The notes below the pieces were generated by a model, which made no database searches, had not been told where the DNA came from, and saw only the letters and a program-made list of their open reading frames with translations. 64,000 nucleotides of DNA from Paeniroseomonas aquatica (lineage in GTDB: Bacteria > Pseudomonadota > Alphaproteobacteria > Acetobacterales > Acetobacteraceae): assembly GCF_030409335.1 (NCBI RefSeq), contig NZ_JAUFPN010000020.1, positions 1 through 64,000 on the forward strand, read 5' to 3'. The translations under genes and the position numbers were made by a program. Of this stretch, positions 27,583 to 35,911 are shown one piece after another (the stretch's first letter is position 1; every line of letters starts with the position of its first letter).

Positions 27583-28713
27583 GTGCGGCTGGCAGAGCAT
27601 GATGGCAAGACGCTGCTGCGCCAACACGGCATCGCCACGCCCGCGGGCCGGCTGCTCACCGGCCTGCCGGAGGCGGCGGCGGATGGCGTCCTGAAGGCGC
27701 AGCTGCTAGCCGGCGGCCGCGGCAAGCGCGGGCTGGTCCGCCGGGTGGCGACCGGGGATGCGCCGGCGGCGGCGGCGGCGATGCGGGAGATCCTGGGCGA
27801 CGCCGCGGCGCCACTGCTGCTCGAGGAGGCGGTGGCCCCGGCGCGGGAGGTCTACCTGGCGCTGCGGATCGACGGCACCGCCCAGGGAATCGAGCTGCTC
27901 TGCTCCCCCGACGGCGGCGTCGAGGTGGAGGCGGCCGGGAGCCTGCTGCGCGGGCCGCTGGAGCCGGAGGCCGCCGGGGCGCTGGAGGATGCCCATGCCA
28001 TCATCCTGCGGCCGGGCTTCCCGCCGGCGCTGGCGGCGCGGCTGGCCCGGCTGGCGGTGCGGCTGGCGCGGGTGATGCGGGCCGAGGATCTCGACCTGCT
28101 CGAGATCAACCCGCTGGCGGTGCTGCCGGACGGCCGGCTGCTGGCCTTGGACGCGAAGGCGGTGCGGGACGACAGCGCCGGCTTCCGCCATGCCGCCCCG
28201 GCGCTCTCGGCCGGGCTGGAGGCGGCGGCGCTGACGCCGCTGGAGCGGCGGGCGCGGGCGCTGGGCTTCCAGCTGGTGGAGCTGCCGGGCGGCACGGTGG
28301 CGATGATCACCGCCGGGGCCGGGCTCGGGATGCTGATGCTCGACCTGCTGGCCGATGCCGGCTGCCCTGCCGCCTGCTTCATGGACAACGCCAACGGCGG
28401 GCCGGCCGAGACCATGCCGGACCGGCTGGCCCTGGCCTTCGAGCTGGCCGAGCGGCCGGAGGTGAAGGCGGTGATGTTCTTCACCACCCTCGCCTCGCGC
28501 GGGCTGCAGGCGCGGGTTGCGGCGCTGGCGGCGGCGCTGCGGGCCCGGCCGCCGCAGAAGCCCTTCCTCGCCGGCATCGCCGCCGGCCACGCGGCGCTGC
28601 GCGGCTACTCGATGGCCGAGGCCGCGGCGGCGCTGGCCGAGGTGGGCGTCGCGGCGCTGCACGACGACCCGCATGCGCTGGTGCGGGCGGTGGCCGCCGC
28701 CGCCGCCCGCTGA
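27583..28713 (+). CDS. succinyl-CoA synthetase beta-like (acyl-CoA ligase) subunit
   Basis: A 376-residue protein of the SucC type with an ATP-grasp N-terminal part (EHDGKTLLRQHGIATPAGRLL, KAQLLAGGRGKRGLVRRV, EDLDLLEINPLAVLPDG) and a C-terminal ligase domain with GAGLGMLMLDLLADAG and CFMDNANGGP, the grasp of the phosphohistidine loop. Translation starts with GTG at 27583, preceded by GAGGAG seven bases upstream. The Gly-rich loop and the Glu-Asn-Pro metal-site motif appear intact. Its partner is the divergent SucD-like gene. A downstream pair of hairpins separates it from the regulator gene. Confidence 0.85.
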   Translation: MRLAEHDGKTLLRQHGIATPAGRLLTGLPEAAADGVLKAQLLAGGRGKRGLVRRVATGDAPAAAAAMREILGDAAAPLLLEEAVAPAREVYLALRIDGTAQGIELLCSPDGGVEVEAAGSLLRGPLEPEAAGALEDAHAIILRPGFPPALAARLARLAVRLARVMRAEDLDLLEINPLAVLPDGRLLALDAKAVRDDSAGFRHAAPALSAGLEAAALTPLERRARALGFQLVELPGGTVAMITAGAGLGMLMLDLLADAGCPAACFMDNANGGPAETMPDRLALAFELAERPEVKAVMFFTTLASRGLQARVAALAAALRARPPQKPFLAGIAAGHAALRGYSMAEAAAALAEVGVAALHDDPHALVRAVAAAAAR

Positions 28714-28735
28714 CCGCCTCCTGACCGAAGGGGGT

Positions 28736-28827
28736 GGGCTACCGGGCCGGGCCGCCCCGGGGGGGAGTGGGGCGGCCATGGTCCGGTAGCCCGAATGGCC
28801 GCCTCCCCGGGGGAGGCAGGCGGCCAT
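28736..28827. terminator. two nested/adjacent hairpins between convergent genes
   Basis: The first hairpin pairs GGGCTACCGG (28736-28745) with CCGGTAGCCC (28783-28792), and its loop again holds complementary GCCGCCCC and GGGGCGGC. The second pairs ATGGCCGCCT-type sequence from 28795 with GGCGGCCAT ending at 28827. They sit just after the SucC-like gene and just before the end of the OmpR-type gene, where they could terminate both transcripts. Confidence 0.6.
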
Positions 28828-28835
28828 GGCGTGGG

Positions 28836-29555
28836 TCAGGCGTGGGCGGCGACCAGGGCCTGGGCGGCGAGCTTGTAGCCGCCGGTCTCGGTCAGCAGCA
28901 GCCGGGCATGGCTCGGGTCCGGCTCGATCTTCTGCCGCAGGCGGTAGACATGGGTCTCCAGCGTGTGGGTGGTGACGGCGCTGTTGTAGCCCCAGACCTC
29001 GTTCAGCAGGATCTGCCGCGGCACCGGCTTGCCGCCGGCGCGGTAGAGGAATTTCAGGATCGAGCATTCCTTGTCGGTCAGCCGGACCTTGCGGTTGCGG
29101 GCCGGCTCCTGGAGCAGCCGGACGCTGGGGCGGAACATGTAGGGGCCGACGGCGAAGACCGCATCCTCGGAATTGTCGTAGATGCGAAGTTGCGCCCGGA
29201 CCCGCGCCAGTAGTTCCGACAGCCGGAAGGGCTTGGCGATGTAGTCGTTCGCCCCGGCATCGAGGCCGCGGACCACGTCTTCCTCGGCATCGGCGCCGGT
29301 CAACATGATGACCGGCATCCGGCGCCCGTCCCGCCGCAATTTTGCGCAGAAGTCGCGGCCGTCGGCATCGGGCAGGCCGATGTCGAGGATGATGGCGTCG
29401 TAGCGGGCATTGGCCGCGGCAAGCATGGCCTCCGCCGCCCCTGCGCTCGCGGCCACGTCGGCCGTGAAGTCACCGCCGAGGGCAAGCTGCTCGGCCAGGG
29501 TGACACGCAGATCGGGATCGTCCTCGATGATCAGGATGGGGCGGGGGGTGGACAT
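28836..29555 (-). CDS. OmpR/PhoB-family response regulator
   Basis: A 239-residue DNA-binding response regulator. The receiver has IIEDDPDLRVTLAEQL near 9-24, the acceptor Asp in AIILDIGLPDADG near 58 and the conserved Lys in DYIAKPFRL. The C-terminal winged helix contains LTDKECSILKFLYRAGGKPV, RQILLNEVWGY and the recognition-helix region THTLETHVYRLRQKIE. No histidine kinase is adjacent, so it is an orphan regulator here. A possible sigma-70 promoter lies about 80 bp upstream of its ATG. It is probably not part of the acyl-CoA block that ends convergently next to it. Confidence 0.9.
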   Translation of the reverse strand: MSTPRPILIIEDDPDLRVTLAEQLALGGDFTADVAASAGAAEAMLAAANARYDAIILDIGLPDADGRDFCAKLRRDGRRMPVIMLTGADAEEDVVRGLDAGANDYIAKPFRLSELLARVRAQLRIYDNSEDAVFAVGPYMFRPSVRLLQEPARNRKVRLTDKECSILKFLYRAGGKPVPRQILLNEVWGYNSAVTTHTLETHVYRLRQKIEPDPSHARLLLTETGGYKLAAQALVAAHA

Positions 29556-29891
29556 GGGGCCTCCGGTCGGGGGGAGAACTGCTGCGGGCTGTCCACTCGG
29601 TTGCTGGCATAGGCGCGAGTTTTCAACCTATTGGATGAATACTTTGTCCCTGACGCCGCACAATACCTGATTCGCGGCGATGGGGACACGATGCCGTTAA
29701 GGAACAATAGGATTTGTTAAAAGATCGTTCCCAAAACCTCCAGTTGTGTTCTTGGCCGGTATACATTTCGTCTTGCTGCGACCCTGGGTTGTGCTGCGCA
29801 GGGCGCCGCATCCTGTGCGCGCCGCCCGGGGAAGCCTCGACACCGCCGCCGGCGCGGGCATGATGCGCCGGCACTCCAGGGGGAACAGACC
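29556..29891. other. divergent intergenic region with a promoter candidate
   Basis: This 336-bp region separates the OmpR-type regulator from the RraA-like gene and is A+T-richer than its surroundings at about 29610-29780. On the minus strand a -35-like TTGTGC (complement of 29658-29663) and -10-like TATTCA (complement of 29636-29641) are spaced by 16 bases; this could serve the regulator. I see no RNA gene and no clear promoter for the plus-strand gene. Confidence 0.35.
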
Positions 29892-30566
29892 ATGACACTC
29901 GGCTTCCGCATCCGGCCGGTGACCACCCGCGTCGATCCGGCGCTCTGCGCCCGCGCCGCCCGCGTCCCGGCGGCCAACCTCGGCGACGTGGTGAACCGCA
30001 TCCAGACCATGCGCGGCGGCTTCCGCGCCTTCGGCGGCCGGAGGCAGGTGGCGGGGCCGGCCTTCACCGTGCGGGCGCGCTCGGGCGACAACCTCATGCT
30101 GCACCGGGCGATCGACATGGCCGAGCCGGGCGACGTCATCGTGGTGGATGCCGGCGGCGACCTCGCCATCGCCATCACCGGCGAGCTGATGATGGGCTGG
30201 GCGGCGAAGCGTGGCATCGCCGCCGTCGTCGTCGACGGCGCGGTGCGCGACGTGGCGCAGCTCGGCGCCATGCACCTCGGCGTCTGGGCCTGCGGCGTGA
30301 CGCCCTCCGGCCCCTACAAGGACGGGCCGGGCGAGATCGGCTACCCGGTCTCCTGCGGCGGCCAGGTGGTGATGCCGGGCGACCTGATCATGGCCGACGA
30401 GGATGGGGTGGTGGTGCTGCCGGCCGCCGATGCCGCCGCGGCGGTGGCGGCGGGCGAGGCGCACAATGCAAAGGAGGTCGAGGCCCAGGCGGCGATCGAC
30501 AGCGGCCGCTGGGAGCGCGACTGGGTGGTGGCGGCGCTGCGGGCCAAGGGCTGCGGCGGGGCCTGA
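29892..30566 (+). CDS. RraA-like protein / HMG aldolase-family protein
   Basis: A 224-residue member of the RraA / 4-hydroxy-4-methyl-2-oxoglutarate aldolase family. Family segments are NLMLHRAIDMAEPGDVIVVDAGG near 72-94, GELMMGWAAKRGIAAVVVDGAVRD near 97-120, and ADEDGVVVLPA near 173. The Gly-Glu-Leu and the Arg-Asp of VVDGAVRD correspond to the active-site region of the aldolases. Members either cleave oxaloacetate-like acids or bind RNase E; with a catabolic neighbourhood the aldolase role is more likely. GGGGGAACA lies upstream of the ATG. It seems monocistronic. Confidence 0.83.
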   Translation: MTLGFRIRPVTTRVDPALCARAARVPAANLGDVVNRIQTMRGGFRAFGGRRQVAGPAFTVRARSGDNLMLHRAIDMAEPGDVIVVDAGGDLAIAITGELMMGWAAKRGIAAVVVDGAVRDVAQLGAMHLGVWACGVTPSGPYKDGPGEIGYPVSCGGQVVMPGDLIMADEDGVVVLPAADAAAAVAAGEAHNAKEVEAQAAIDSGRWERDWVVAALRAKGCGGA

Positions 30567-30592
30567 GCCCCCTCGCCCCGCACCGCCGGCGC

Positions 30593-30817
30593 TCAATCCT
30601 CGGCGGCCAGCCAGAGGGCGGCGCCGAACTGCACCGCGCCGAAGGTCAGGCCGCTGAAGCCCCAGAGCAGGACCAGCGGCAGCGGGCCGCTGGAGGGTAG
30701 CCGCAGCAGGGTGCCGAGCCCGCCCGGGTCGGCCAGCAGCACCGCGGCGACCAGGCCCGAGGCCAGAACGAAGCCCACGGCCGCATGCGCTGCGAAGACC
30801 AGGATGACCGGCGTCAT
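30593..30817 (-). CDS. small two-helix membrane protein
   Basis: A 74-residue protein I do not recognise. Two hydrophobic stretches, about residues 4-28 and 43-70, are separated by a Pro/Gly-rich loop, so it should lie in the inner membrane as a hairpin. It follows trmO on the same strand after 44 bases and ends with acidic WLAAED. Codon use looks like that of real genes here, with G or C in nearly all third positions. Function unknown. Confidence 0.6.
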   Translation of the reverse strand: MTPVILVFAAHAAVGFVLASGLVAAVLLADPGGLGTLLRLPSSGPLPLVLLWGFSGLTFGAVQFGAALWLAAED

Positions 30818-30861
30818 CCAGCCCTAGCGCATGCCCGGGCACAGGGTTGCCGGGCCGGCGC

Positions 30862-31308
30862 TCAGCGCGGCGCCAGCCAGCCCATGGTCGCGCCCGGCTC
30901 GGCATCGACCGTCGGCAGGTAGGGCTTGATGTCGAGCAGCGGCGTGCCGCTGGCGCAGTCGAGGTTGCGGACCAGCAGCACGCCCGGCGCGGCGAAGCCC
31001 GCGAAGGCGACCACCGAGAGGGCGATCGGATTGGGCCGCACCGGGGCGCGGGTGGCGAAGACGCCGCGCGGCCCGGCGGCGAAGCGCGGGGCGATGACCA
31101 GCGGCGCCGGCCCGGACAGGTGCATCCAGTAGAGCAGGATGAGGTGGGAGAAGCTGTCGAGCTGGTCGAGCCCGGCGCGGTACTCCGGCAGGACCACGGC
31201 GCGGCAGAGCGGGCGGGGGTCGGGCTGGCGGCCGTTGCGGGGGCAATCCTCCGGCGTCGGCCAGGGCGTCTCGAGATGGCCGATCGGGGTGAGGGTGAGC
31301 GGGGACAT
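30862..31308 (-). CDS. trmO: tRNA (N6-threonylcarbamoyladenosine37-N6)-methyltransferase, TrmO family
   Basis: A 148-residue TsaA/YaeB-type beta-barrel methyltransferase, which methylates t6A37 in tRNA-Thr in E. coli. Recognisable parts are LTPIGHLETPW at the start, the SAM-region LDSFSHLILLYWMH, then FATRAPVRPNPIALSVV and the C-terminal LDIKPYLPTVD. The start at 31308 is supported by AGGAGG four bases upstream. Bacterial family members include short (about 150) and longer (about 235) forms; this is the short form. The small membrane protein follows. Confidence 0.87.
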   Translation of the reverse strand: MSPLTLTPIGHLETPWPTPEDCPRNGRQPDPRPLCRAVVLPEYRAGLDQLDSFSHLILLYWMHLSGPAPLVIAPRFAAGPRGVFATRAPVRPNPIALSVVAFAGFAAPGVLLVRNLDCASGTPLLDIKPYLPTVDAEPGATMGWLAPR

Positions 31309-31467
31309 GGTGCCTCCTGGCGGGCGGGGCCCCAGCCTTGGCCGATATCCGGGTAAAGCCAAGGCCGCGGACCGGCAGGCGGGCCTCCTGCCGGAACGAG
31401 CGGCCGCCCGGCTATGCCGCGGCGGCGGCAGCGGCCATATGGCGGGCTTCCATCCGGGGATCACCGC

Positions 31468-33324
31468 ATGCTCATCCGCCTCCGGCAGGCCCTGGTGGTG
31501 CTGCTCGCGCTGCTGGCCGTGGCGGTGCCCGCCGGCATCCTGCTGCTCGGCCGGGTCGACCTCGGCGGCTTCGCCGCGGCCCGCGCCAGCGCCGCGCTGG
31601 GGCGGGAGGTGCGGCTCGCCAGCCTGCGCGTGACCCCCGGGCGCTGGATCGGCCTCCAGCTCGAGGGCGGCTGGCTGGGCAACATCGACGGCGGCACCGC
31701 GCCGGCCATGGCCGAGCTGGGCCGGCTGGAGGCGGAGGTGGATCTCCTCTCGCTGCTGCGCGGGCCGGTGGTGGTGCGCCGGCTCTCGGTGGACGGGCTG
31801 CAGGTGCTGCTCGAGCGGGCGCCGGGGCGGCGGCCGAACTGGCGCTTCGGCCCGGCCGCGCCGGCGGAGCGGCCGGAGGCGCCGGCCGACCGCGCCTGGC
31901 TCCCGACCCTGCTCGAGACCCGCGTCAGCCACAGCGAGCTGGTCTTCCGCACCACCGGCGGCAAGCTGCTGCGGAGCCGGATCGAGGCCGGCCAGCTGAC
32001 CGCCACCGGCGCCGAGGCGCCGCTCCGGCTGGAGGCGGCGGCCAGCTACAACGGCATGGCGCTCACCCTCGAGGCCACGCTCGGCAGCATCGCCGCGCTG
32101 CGCCAGGCCGGCCACCCCTTCCCCACCGACCTGCACTTTAAGGCTGGCGAGACGCGGCTCGACTTCAGCGGCGGCATGACCGCGCCGCTCGACGTCGACG
32201 GCGCCGCCGGGCGGCTGGCGCTGCGGGCGCCCGACCCGGCGGCGATCCTGGCCATCGCCGGGACCCGGGCGGAGTGGGATGCCTCGCTGGAGCTGGCCGG
32301 CCCCTTCGAGCGGCGGGGCGACCGCTGGGAATGGCGGGACGCGACCGGGCTGCTCGACGGCATCCCGCTGACCGCCGCGCTGCTGCGGCTGGTCGAGGGC
32401 GGCGGGGGCCGGCCGGATGCCATCACCGCCGACCTCGGGCTGGAACGGGCCGACCTCAACAAGGTGCTGGGGGCGCAGCGGCCGGGGCGTGGCGGCGACG
32501 CCGACATCCCGCTGCAGCTCGACCCGGCGCCCGACCCGGAGATCTCGGCGAAGCTCGCCTTCGGCACCCTGGCCTATGCCCGGCTGCGCGCCACCGACGT
32601 GCGGCTGGCGGTCGCGCTGCAGCCCGGGCGGATCGCGCTGGACGAGCTGGCGCTGACCACCTCCGGCGCCCGGGTCAGCGCCGCCGGCATGGCGCTCGAC
32701 CATGCCGGCGGCGCCCGCATCGGCGCCGAGGTGACGATGGAGGATGCCGACCTCGACGCGCTGCGCCGCGACCTCGGGCTGCGCGACCTGCCGCTGTCGG
32801 GGCGGCTGACCGGGGAGGTCTCGGTGGCGACCGAGGGACGCAGCCTGAATGCCGCGGCGCGGGAGGCGCGGGTCTCGGCGGTGGTGGCGATGCGCCAGGG
32901 CCGCATCGCGCGGGAGGTGGTGGAGATGGCCTCGCTCGACCTGCGGCTGCTGTTCCGCGACGCCCGCGGCACCACGCCGGTGAGCTGCCTGCTCGGGGTG
33001 CTCGACATGCGGGGCGGGGTCGGCACGCTGGCGCCGCTGCGGATCCGCGCCGCCACCGGGACCATCGGCGGGCTGGGCAGCTTCGACCTCAACCGCCGGC
33101 AGGTGGATCTGGTGATCGGCAGCCTGCGGGAGACGACGGATACCTTCGCGCTCGATATCCCGGTGCGGGTCAGCGGGTCCTTCGCCAGTCCGAGCATCCG
33201 GCCGGCGCAGTGGTCGGCGGCGGGGCGGCGGACGCTGGCCGAGCGGGACGAGGTGGCGCCCCTGCCGCCGCGGCTGCGCGCCTTCGCCGAAGCCAACCCG
33301 TGCTTCCGGGCGGGGCGGCGGTGA
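31468..33324 (+). CDS. AsmA-family protein
   Basis: A 618-residue protein of the AsmA/TamB-like group, anchored by an N-terminal helix (about 7-27) with the remainder in the periplasm. Residues 30-60 carry the typical ASAALGREVRLASLRVTPG. The rest is a long series of beta strands with repeated Leu/Asp/Gly patterns and a C-terminal AsmA_2-like segment containing FDLNRRQVDLVIGSLRET. AsmA-like proteins are thought to move phospholipids or affect outer-membrane assembly. The start at 31468 has GGGGA eight bases upstream. It stands alone between trmO and a convergent CoA-transferase gene. Confidence 0.83.
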   Translation: MLIRLRQALVVLLALLAVAVPAGILLLGRVDLGGFAAARASAALGREVRLASLRVTPGRWIGLQLEGGWLGNIDGGTAPAMAELGRLEAEVDLLSLLRGPVVVRRLSVDGLQVLLERAPGRRPNWRFGPAAPAERPEAPADRAWLPTLLETRVSHSELVFRTTGGKLLRSRIEAGQLTATGAEAPLRLEAAASYNGMALTLEATLGSIAALRQAGHPFPTDLHFKAGETRLDFSGGMTAPLDVDGAAGRLALRAPDPAAILAIAGTRAEWDASLELAGPFERRGDRWEWRDATGLLDGIPLTAALLRLVEGGGGRPDAITADLGLERADLNKVLGAQRPGRGGDADIPLQLDPAPDPEISAKLAFGTLAYARLRATDVRLAVALQPGRIALDELALTTSGARVSAAGMALDHAGGARIGAEVTMEDADLDALRRDLGLRDLPLSGRLTGEVSVATEGRSLNAAAREARVSAVVAMRQGRIAREVVEMASLDLRLLFRDARGTTPVSCLLGVLDMRGGVGTLAPLRIRAATGTIGGLGSFDLNRRQVDLVIGSLRETTDTFALDIPVRVSGSFASPSIRPAQWSAAGRRTLAERDEVAPLPPRLRAFAEANPCFRAGRR

Positions 33325-33331
33325 GGGCCGC

Positions 33332-34534
33332 TCAGCCCTGCGGCGGCGCCGACACCCCCCGGCCCAGCAGCGCCTCGATCTCCGCCGCGGTGTAGCCCGC
33401 CCCCGCCAGCACCGCCCGCGCATCCGCCGAGAGCCGCGGCGCCAGGGGCAGCTCGTCCGGGCCGGCGGCGGAGAAGGTGACGGGGCGGCCGAGGCCGGTC
33501 ATGGCGCCTTCGGTCGGGTGGACTTCCTGGCGCAGCAGCCCGACCTCCCGGAGGTGCGGGTCGTCGAGCAGCGCGTCGATTGTGGCGAAGGGCATGGCGG
33601 GGATGTCCGCCCGGCGGAAGATCGTCGCCCATTCGGCGGTGGGGCGGGCGCGGAGCGCCTCGGCGCGCAGGGTGAAATAGGCGTCGACGTTGCGGAAGCG
33701 GGCGGCGACGCTGTCGAAGCGCGGGTCGGTTTTGAGCTCCGGCCGGCCGATGCAGTCGAAGAAGGCGAAGGCCTGGGCATCGGTATTGGCGGAGACCGCG
33801 ATGTAGCCGTCGGCGGTCGGGATCGGCTTGGCATCGGGGTTCATCACCCGCGGGTCGCCGGTCGGGCCTTCCGGGTCGAAGGTGCGGCGGAACATGTGCT
33901 CGGTCAGGACGAAATGGGCCATGCTCTCGTACATCGGCACCTCGATCGCCTGGCCCTCGCCCGACCGCTCCCGCGCGTAGAGGGCGGCGGTGATGGCCTG
34001 GCTGGCGATGATGCCGGTGATGTGGTCGCACAGCACGAAGGGGGCGTAGCGCGGCTCCCCGGTGACCTTGCCGAGCGCCGCGGCGAAGCCCGACATGCCC
34101 TGGATGATGGTGTCGTAGGCCGGGCTGTCGTGGTAGCGGCCGCGGCTGCCGAAGCCGGCGATCACGCACAGGACCAGGCGCGGGTTGCGCGGCCGCAGCG
34201 CCTCCCAGGTGATGCCGAGCCGGGCCAGGGCGGCGCCGCGCATGTTGGTCACCAGCACGTCGGCCTGCGCGGCCAGCCGCGCCAGCACTGCCCGGCCCGC
34301 CTCGGACTTGAGGTCGACCGCGATGCTGCGCTTGCCGCGGTTGAAGTGGATGAATTTCGGTGACATGTCCGGCGAGGGCGCCGGGCCGCCGAGCCTGCGC
34401 AGCAGGTCGCCCTCGGGCGCCTCGAGCTTGATGACCTCGGCGCCCTGCTCGGCGAGCGTCAGGGTGCAGCTCGGCCCGACCACGACCGCGGTGAGGTCGA
34501 GCACCTTGACACCCGAGAGCGGCCCCCGGGTCAT
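33332..34534 (-). CDS. family III (CaiB/BaiF) acyl-CoA transferase
   Basis: A 400-residue class III CoA-transferase. GPLSGVKVLDLTAVVVGPSC opens the Rossmann part, GAEVIKLEAPEGD and FIHFNRGKRSIAVDLKS follow, and the nucleophile is predicted as Asp170 in VLCDHITG. I chose the start at 34534 because it overlaps the stop of a 41-codon upstream frame by ATGA; an ATG nine bases earlier is possible. Its 3' end lies seven bases from the AsmA-like gene. It resembles the copy at 35908-37107 more than the one at 1968-3173 in its MVD/LCD active-site style. The substrate is unknown. Confidence 0.87.
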   Translation of the reverse strand: MTRGPLSGVKVLDLTAVVVGPSCTLTLAEQGAEVIKLEAPEGDLLRRLGGPAPSPDMSPKFIHFNRGKRSIAVDLKSEAGRAVLARLAAQADVLVTNMRGAALARLGITWEALRPRNPRLVLCVIAGFGSRGRYHDSPAYDTIIQGMSGFAAALGKVTGEPRYAPFVLCDHITGIIASQAITAALYARERSGEGQAIEVPMYESMAHFVLTEHMFRRTFDPEGPTGDPRVMNPDAKPIPTADGYIAVSANTDAQAFAFFDCIGRPELKTDPRFDSVAARFRNVDAYFTLRAEALRARPTAEWATIFRRADIPAMPFATIDALLDDPHLREVGLLRQEVHPTEGAMTGLGRPVTFSAAGPDELPLAPRLSADARAVLAGAGYTAAEIEALLGRGVSAPPQG

Positions 34535-34656
34535 GTGGCGCACTCCGCCACGGGGAAGCAGGCGCGCCGGCCGCCGCGGTCCCGGTTCAGCAGCACCAGC
34601 CCCACCTCGTCCTGAGCGATCCCCGCGCGGCCCGACCGGCCTGCCAAAGCGTCCAT
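34531..34656 (-). CDS. 41-codon ORF coupled to the CoA-transferase
   Basis: A short frame starting at ATG 34656 with GGGGAGG just upstream and ending in TGA that overlaps the CoA-transferase ATG. About 36 of 40 codons end in G or C, as in true genes here. The product has a central hydrophobic GLVLLN and a basic RDRGGRRACF stretch and resembles nothing I know. It may be a leader that couples translation or the last piece of a lost gene. Confidence 0.35.
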   Translation of the reverse strand: MDALAGRSGRAGIAQDEVGLVLLNRDRGGRRACFPVAECAT

Positions 34657-34726
34657 CCCGGCCTCCCCTGCTGCGGCATCATCGGCCGCTGCCGGGGCAG
34701 GTCAATCCGCCGGGCCGGCGGGCGGA

Positions 34727-34954
34727 TCAGCGAGCGTCGAGGCGCGGGTTGGGCGGGATGACCGGCGTGGTGGCCGGGGCGTCGTTCGGCACCGGGGCGC
34801 GGATGCCCGGGTCGAGTTCCAGCGACGGGCGCAGCAGGCCGGTATTCGGCGCCGGCGGCGGGGTGGTGGCGGGGCTGCGGAGCGCGGCTTCGCTGCCGCA
34901 GGCCGCGAGCAGCAGGAGGGAGCCGAGCAGGCCAGCGGGAAGGATACGGGTCAT
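34727..34954 (-). CDS. small putative lipoprotein
   Basis: A 75-residue protein with a lipoprotein signal: a short basic start, hydrophobic ILPAGLLGSLLLL and lipobox LAAC (Cys19). The mature part is Pro-rich (TTPPPAPNTG, PVIPPNPR) and low in complexity, so it is probably an extended envelope protein attached to a membrane. No ribosome-binding site stands out. I recognise no family. It is divergent from the TauD-like gene. Confidence 0.6.
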   Translation of the reverse strand: MTRILPAGLLGSLLLLAACGSEAALRSPATTPPPAPNTGLLRPSLELDPGIRAPVPNDAPATTPVIPPNPRLDAR

Positions 34955-35065
34955 GCCGTCCGCAACGCCGGCGCAACGCTGCGGTTCGCCCCCGCCGGCC
35001 GCGGTTTGACAGGGCGGGACGCCGGGCGGAGCATTCCCGCAGGCAGGAACGGCGGGAGGGACAGC

Positions 35066-35911
35066 ATGCGCGACAGCCGCATCCGGGTGGAGCGGATCGC
35101 CGGCGCGGTCGGCGCGGAGATCGGCGGCGTCGACCTGGCCGGGCCGCTCGACGACGGGACCATCGCCGAGATCCGCGCCGCGCTGCTGGCGCATGGCGTG
35201 GTCTTCTTCCACGAGCAGCGCTTCGATGCCGCGCAGCACAAGGCGCTGGCGCGGCGCTTCGGCCCGATCTTCGTCCACCCGAATTTCAAGGGCAGCGGCG
35301 CCGATCCGGAGGTGGTTGTGATCCGCCGCGAGCCGGGCGACGCCTCGATCGTCGGCGAGGAATGGCATGCGGACACCACCATGTGCGCGGCGCCGCCGAT
35401 GGGCGCGATCCTCTACGGCGAGGAGGTGCCGCCCTTCGGCGGCGACACCCTCTTCGCCAGCCAGGGCGCCGCCTATGAGGCGCTGTCGCCGGGGATGCAG
35501 CGGCTGATCGGCGGGCTGCGCGCGGTGCATTCGGACCGCAGGGTGGCCGGGCCGGCCTCGGGGATGAATGCCCGCCGCGCCACCAAGGTGCGCGAGGATG
35601 CGGCGTGGCAGGAGACGACCAGCCTGCATCCCGTGGTCCGCACCCATCCGGAGACCGGACGGCGGATGCTCTTCGTCAACCACAGCTACACCATCGGTCT
35701 CGAGGGCATGACCGAGGCCGAAAGCCGGCCGCTGCTCGGGTTCCTGCTGGAGCATGGCCACCGCCCGGAATTCACCTGCCGCTTCCGCTGGCGGCCGGGC
35801 TCGGTCGCCTTCTGGGACAACAGGGCGGTGAAGCACCTGGCGCTGCACGACGCCGGGCCCTACCGGCGGGTGATGCGGCGGGTGCAGATCGTCGGCGAGG
35901 CGCCGGTCTAG
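35066..35911 (+). CDS. TauD/TfdA-family Fe(II)/2-oxoglutarate dioxygenase
   Basis: A 281-residue 2-oxoglutarate-dependent oxygenase. The iron facial triad is His101 and Asp103 in EEWHADTT and the distal His257 in WDNRAVKHLALHD; the 2-oxoglutarate-binding region lies in GPYRRVMRR near the end. FVNHSYTIGLEGM is typical of the family, whose members hydroxylate sulfonates, phenoxyacetates or other small acids. GGGAGG lies six bases before the ATG at 35066. Its stop shares the palindrome CTAG with the stop of the convergent CoA-transferase gene. Confidence 0.88.
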   Translation: MRDSRIRVERIAGAVGAEIGGVDLAGPLDDGTIAEIRAALLAHGVVFFHEQRFDAAQHKALARRFGPIFVHPNFKGSGADPEVVVIRREPGDASIVGEEWHADTTMCAAPPMGAILYGEEVPPFGGDTLFASQGAAYEALSPGMQRLIGGLRAVHSDRRVAGPASGMNARRATKVREDAAWQETTSLHPVVRTHPETGRRMLFVNHSYTIGLEGMTEAESRPLLGFLLEHGHRPEFTCRFRWRPGSVAFWDNRAVKHLALHDAGPYRRVMRRVQIVGEAPV

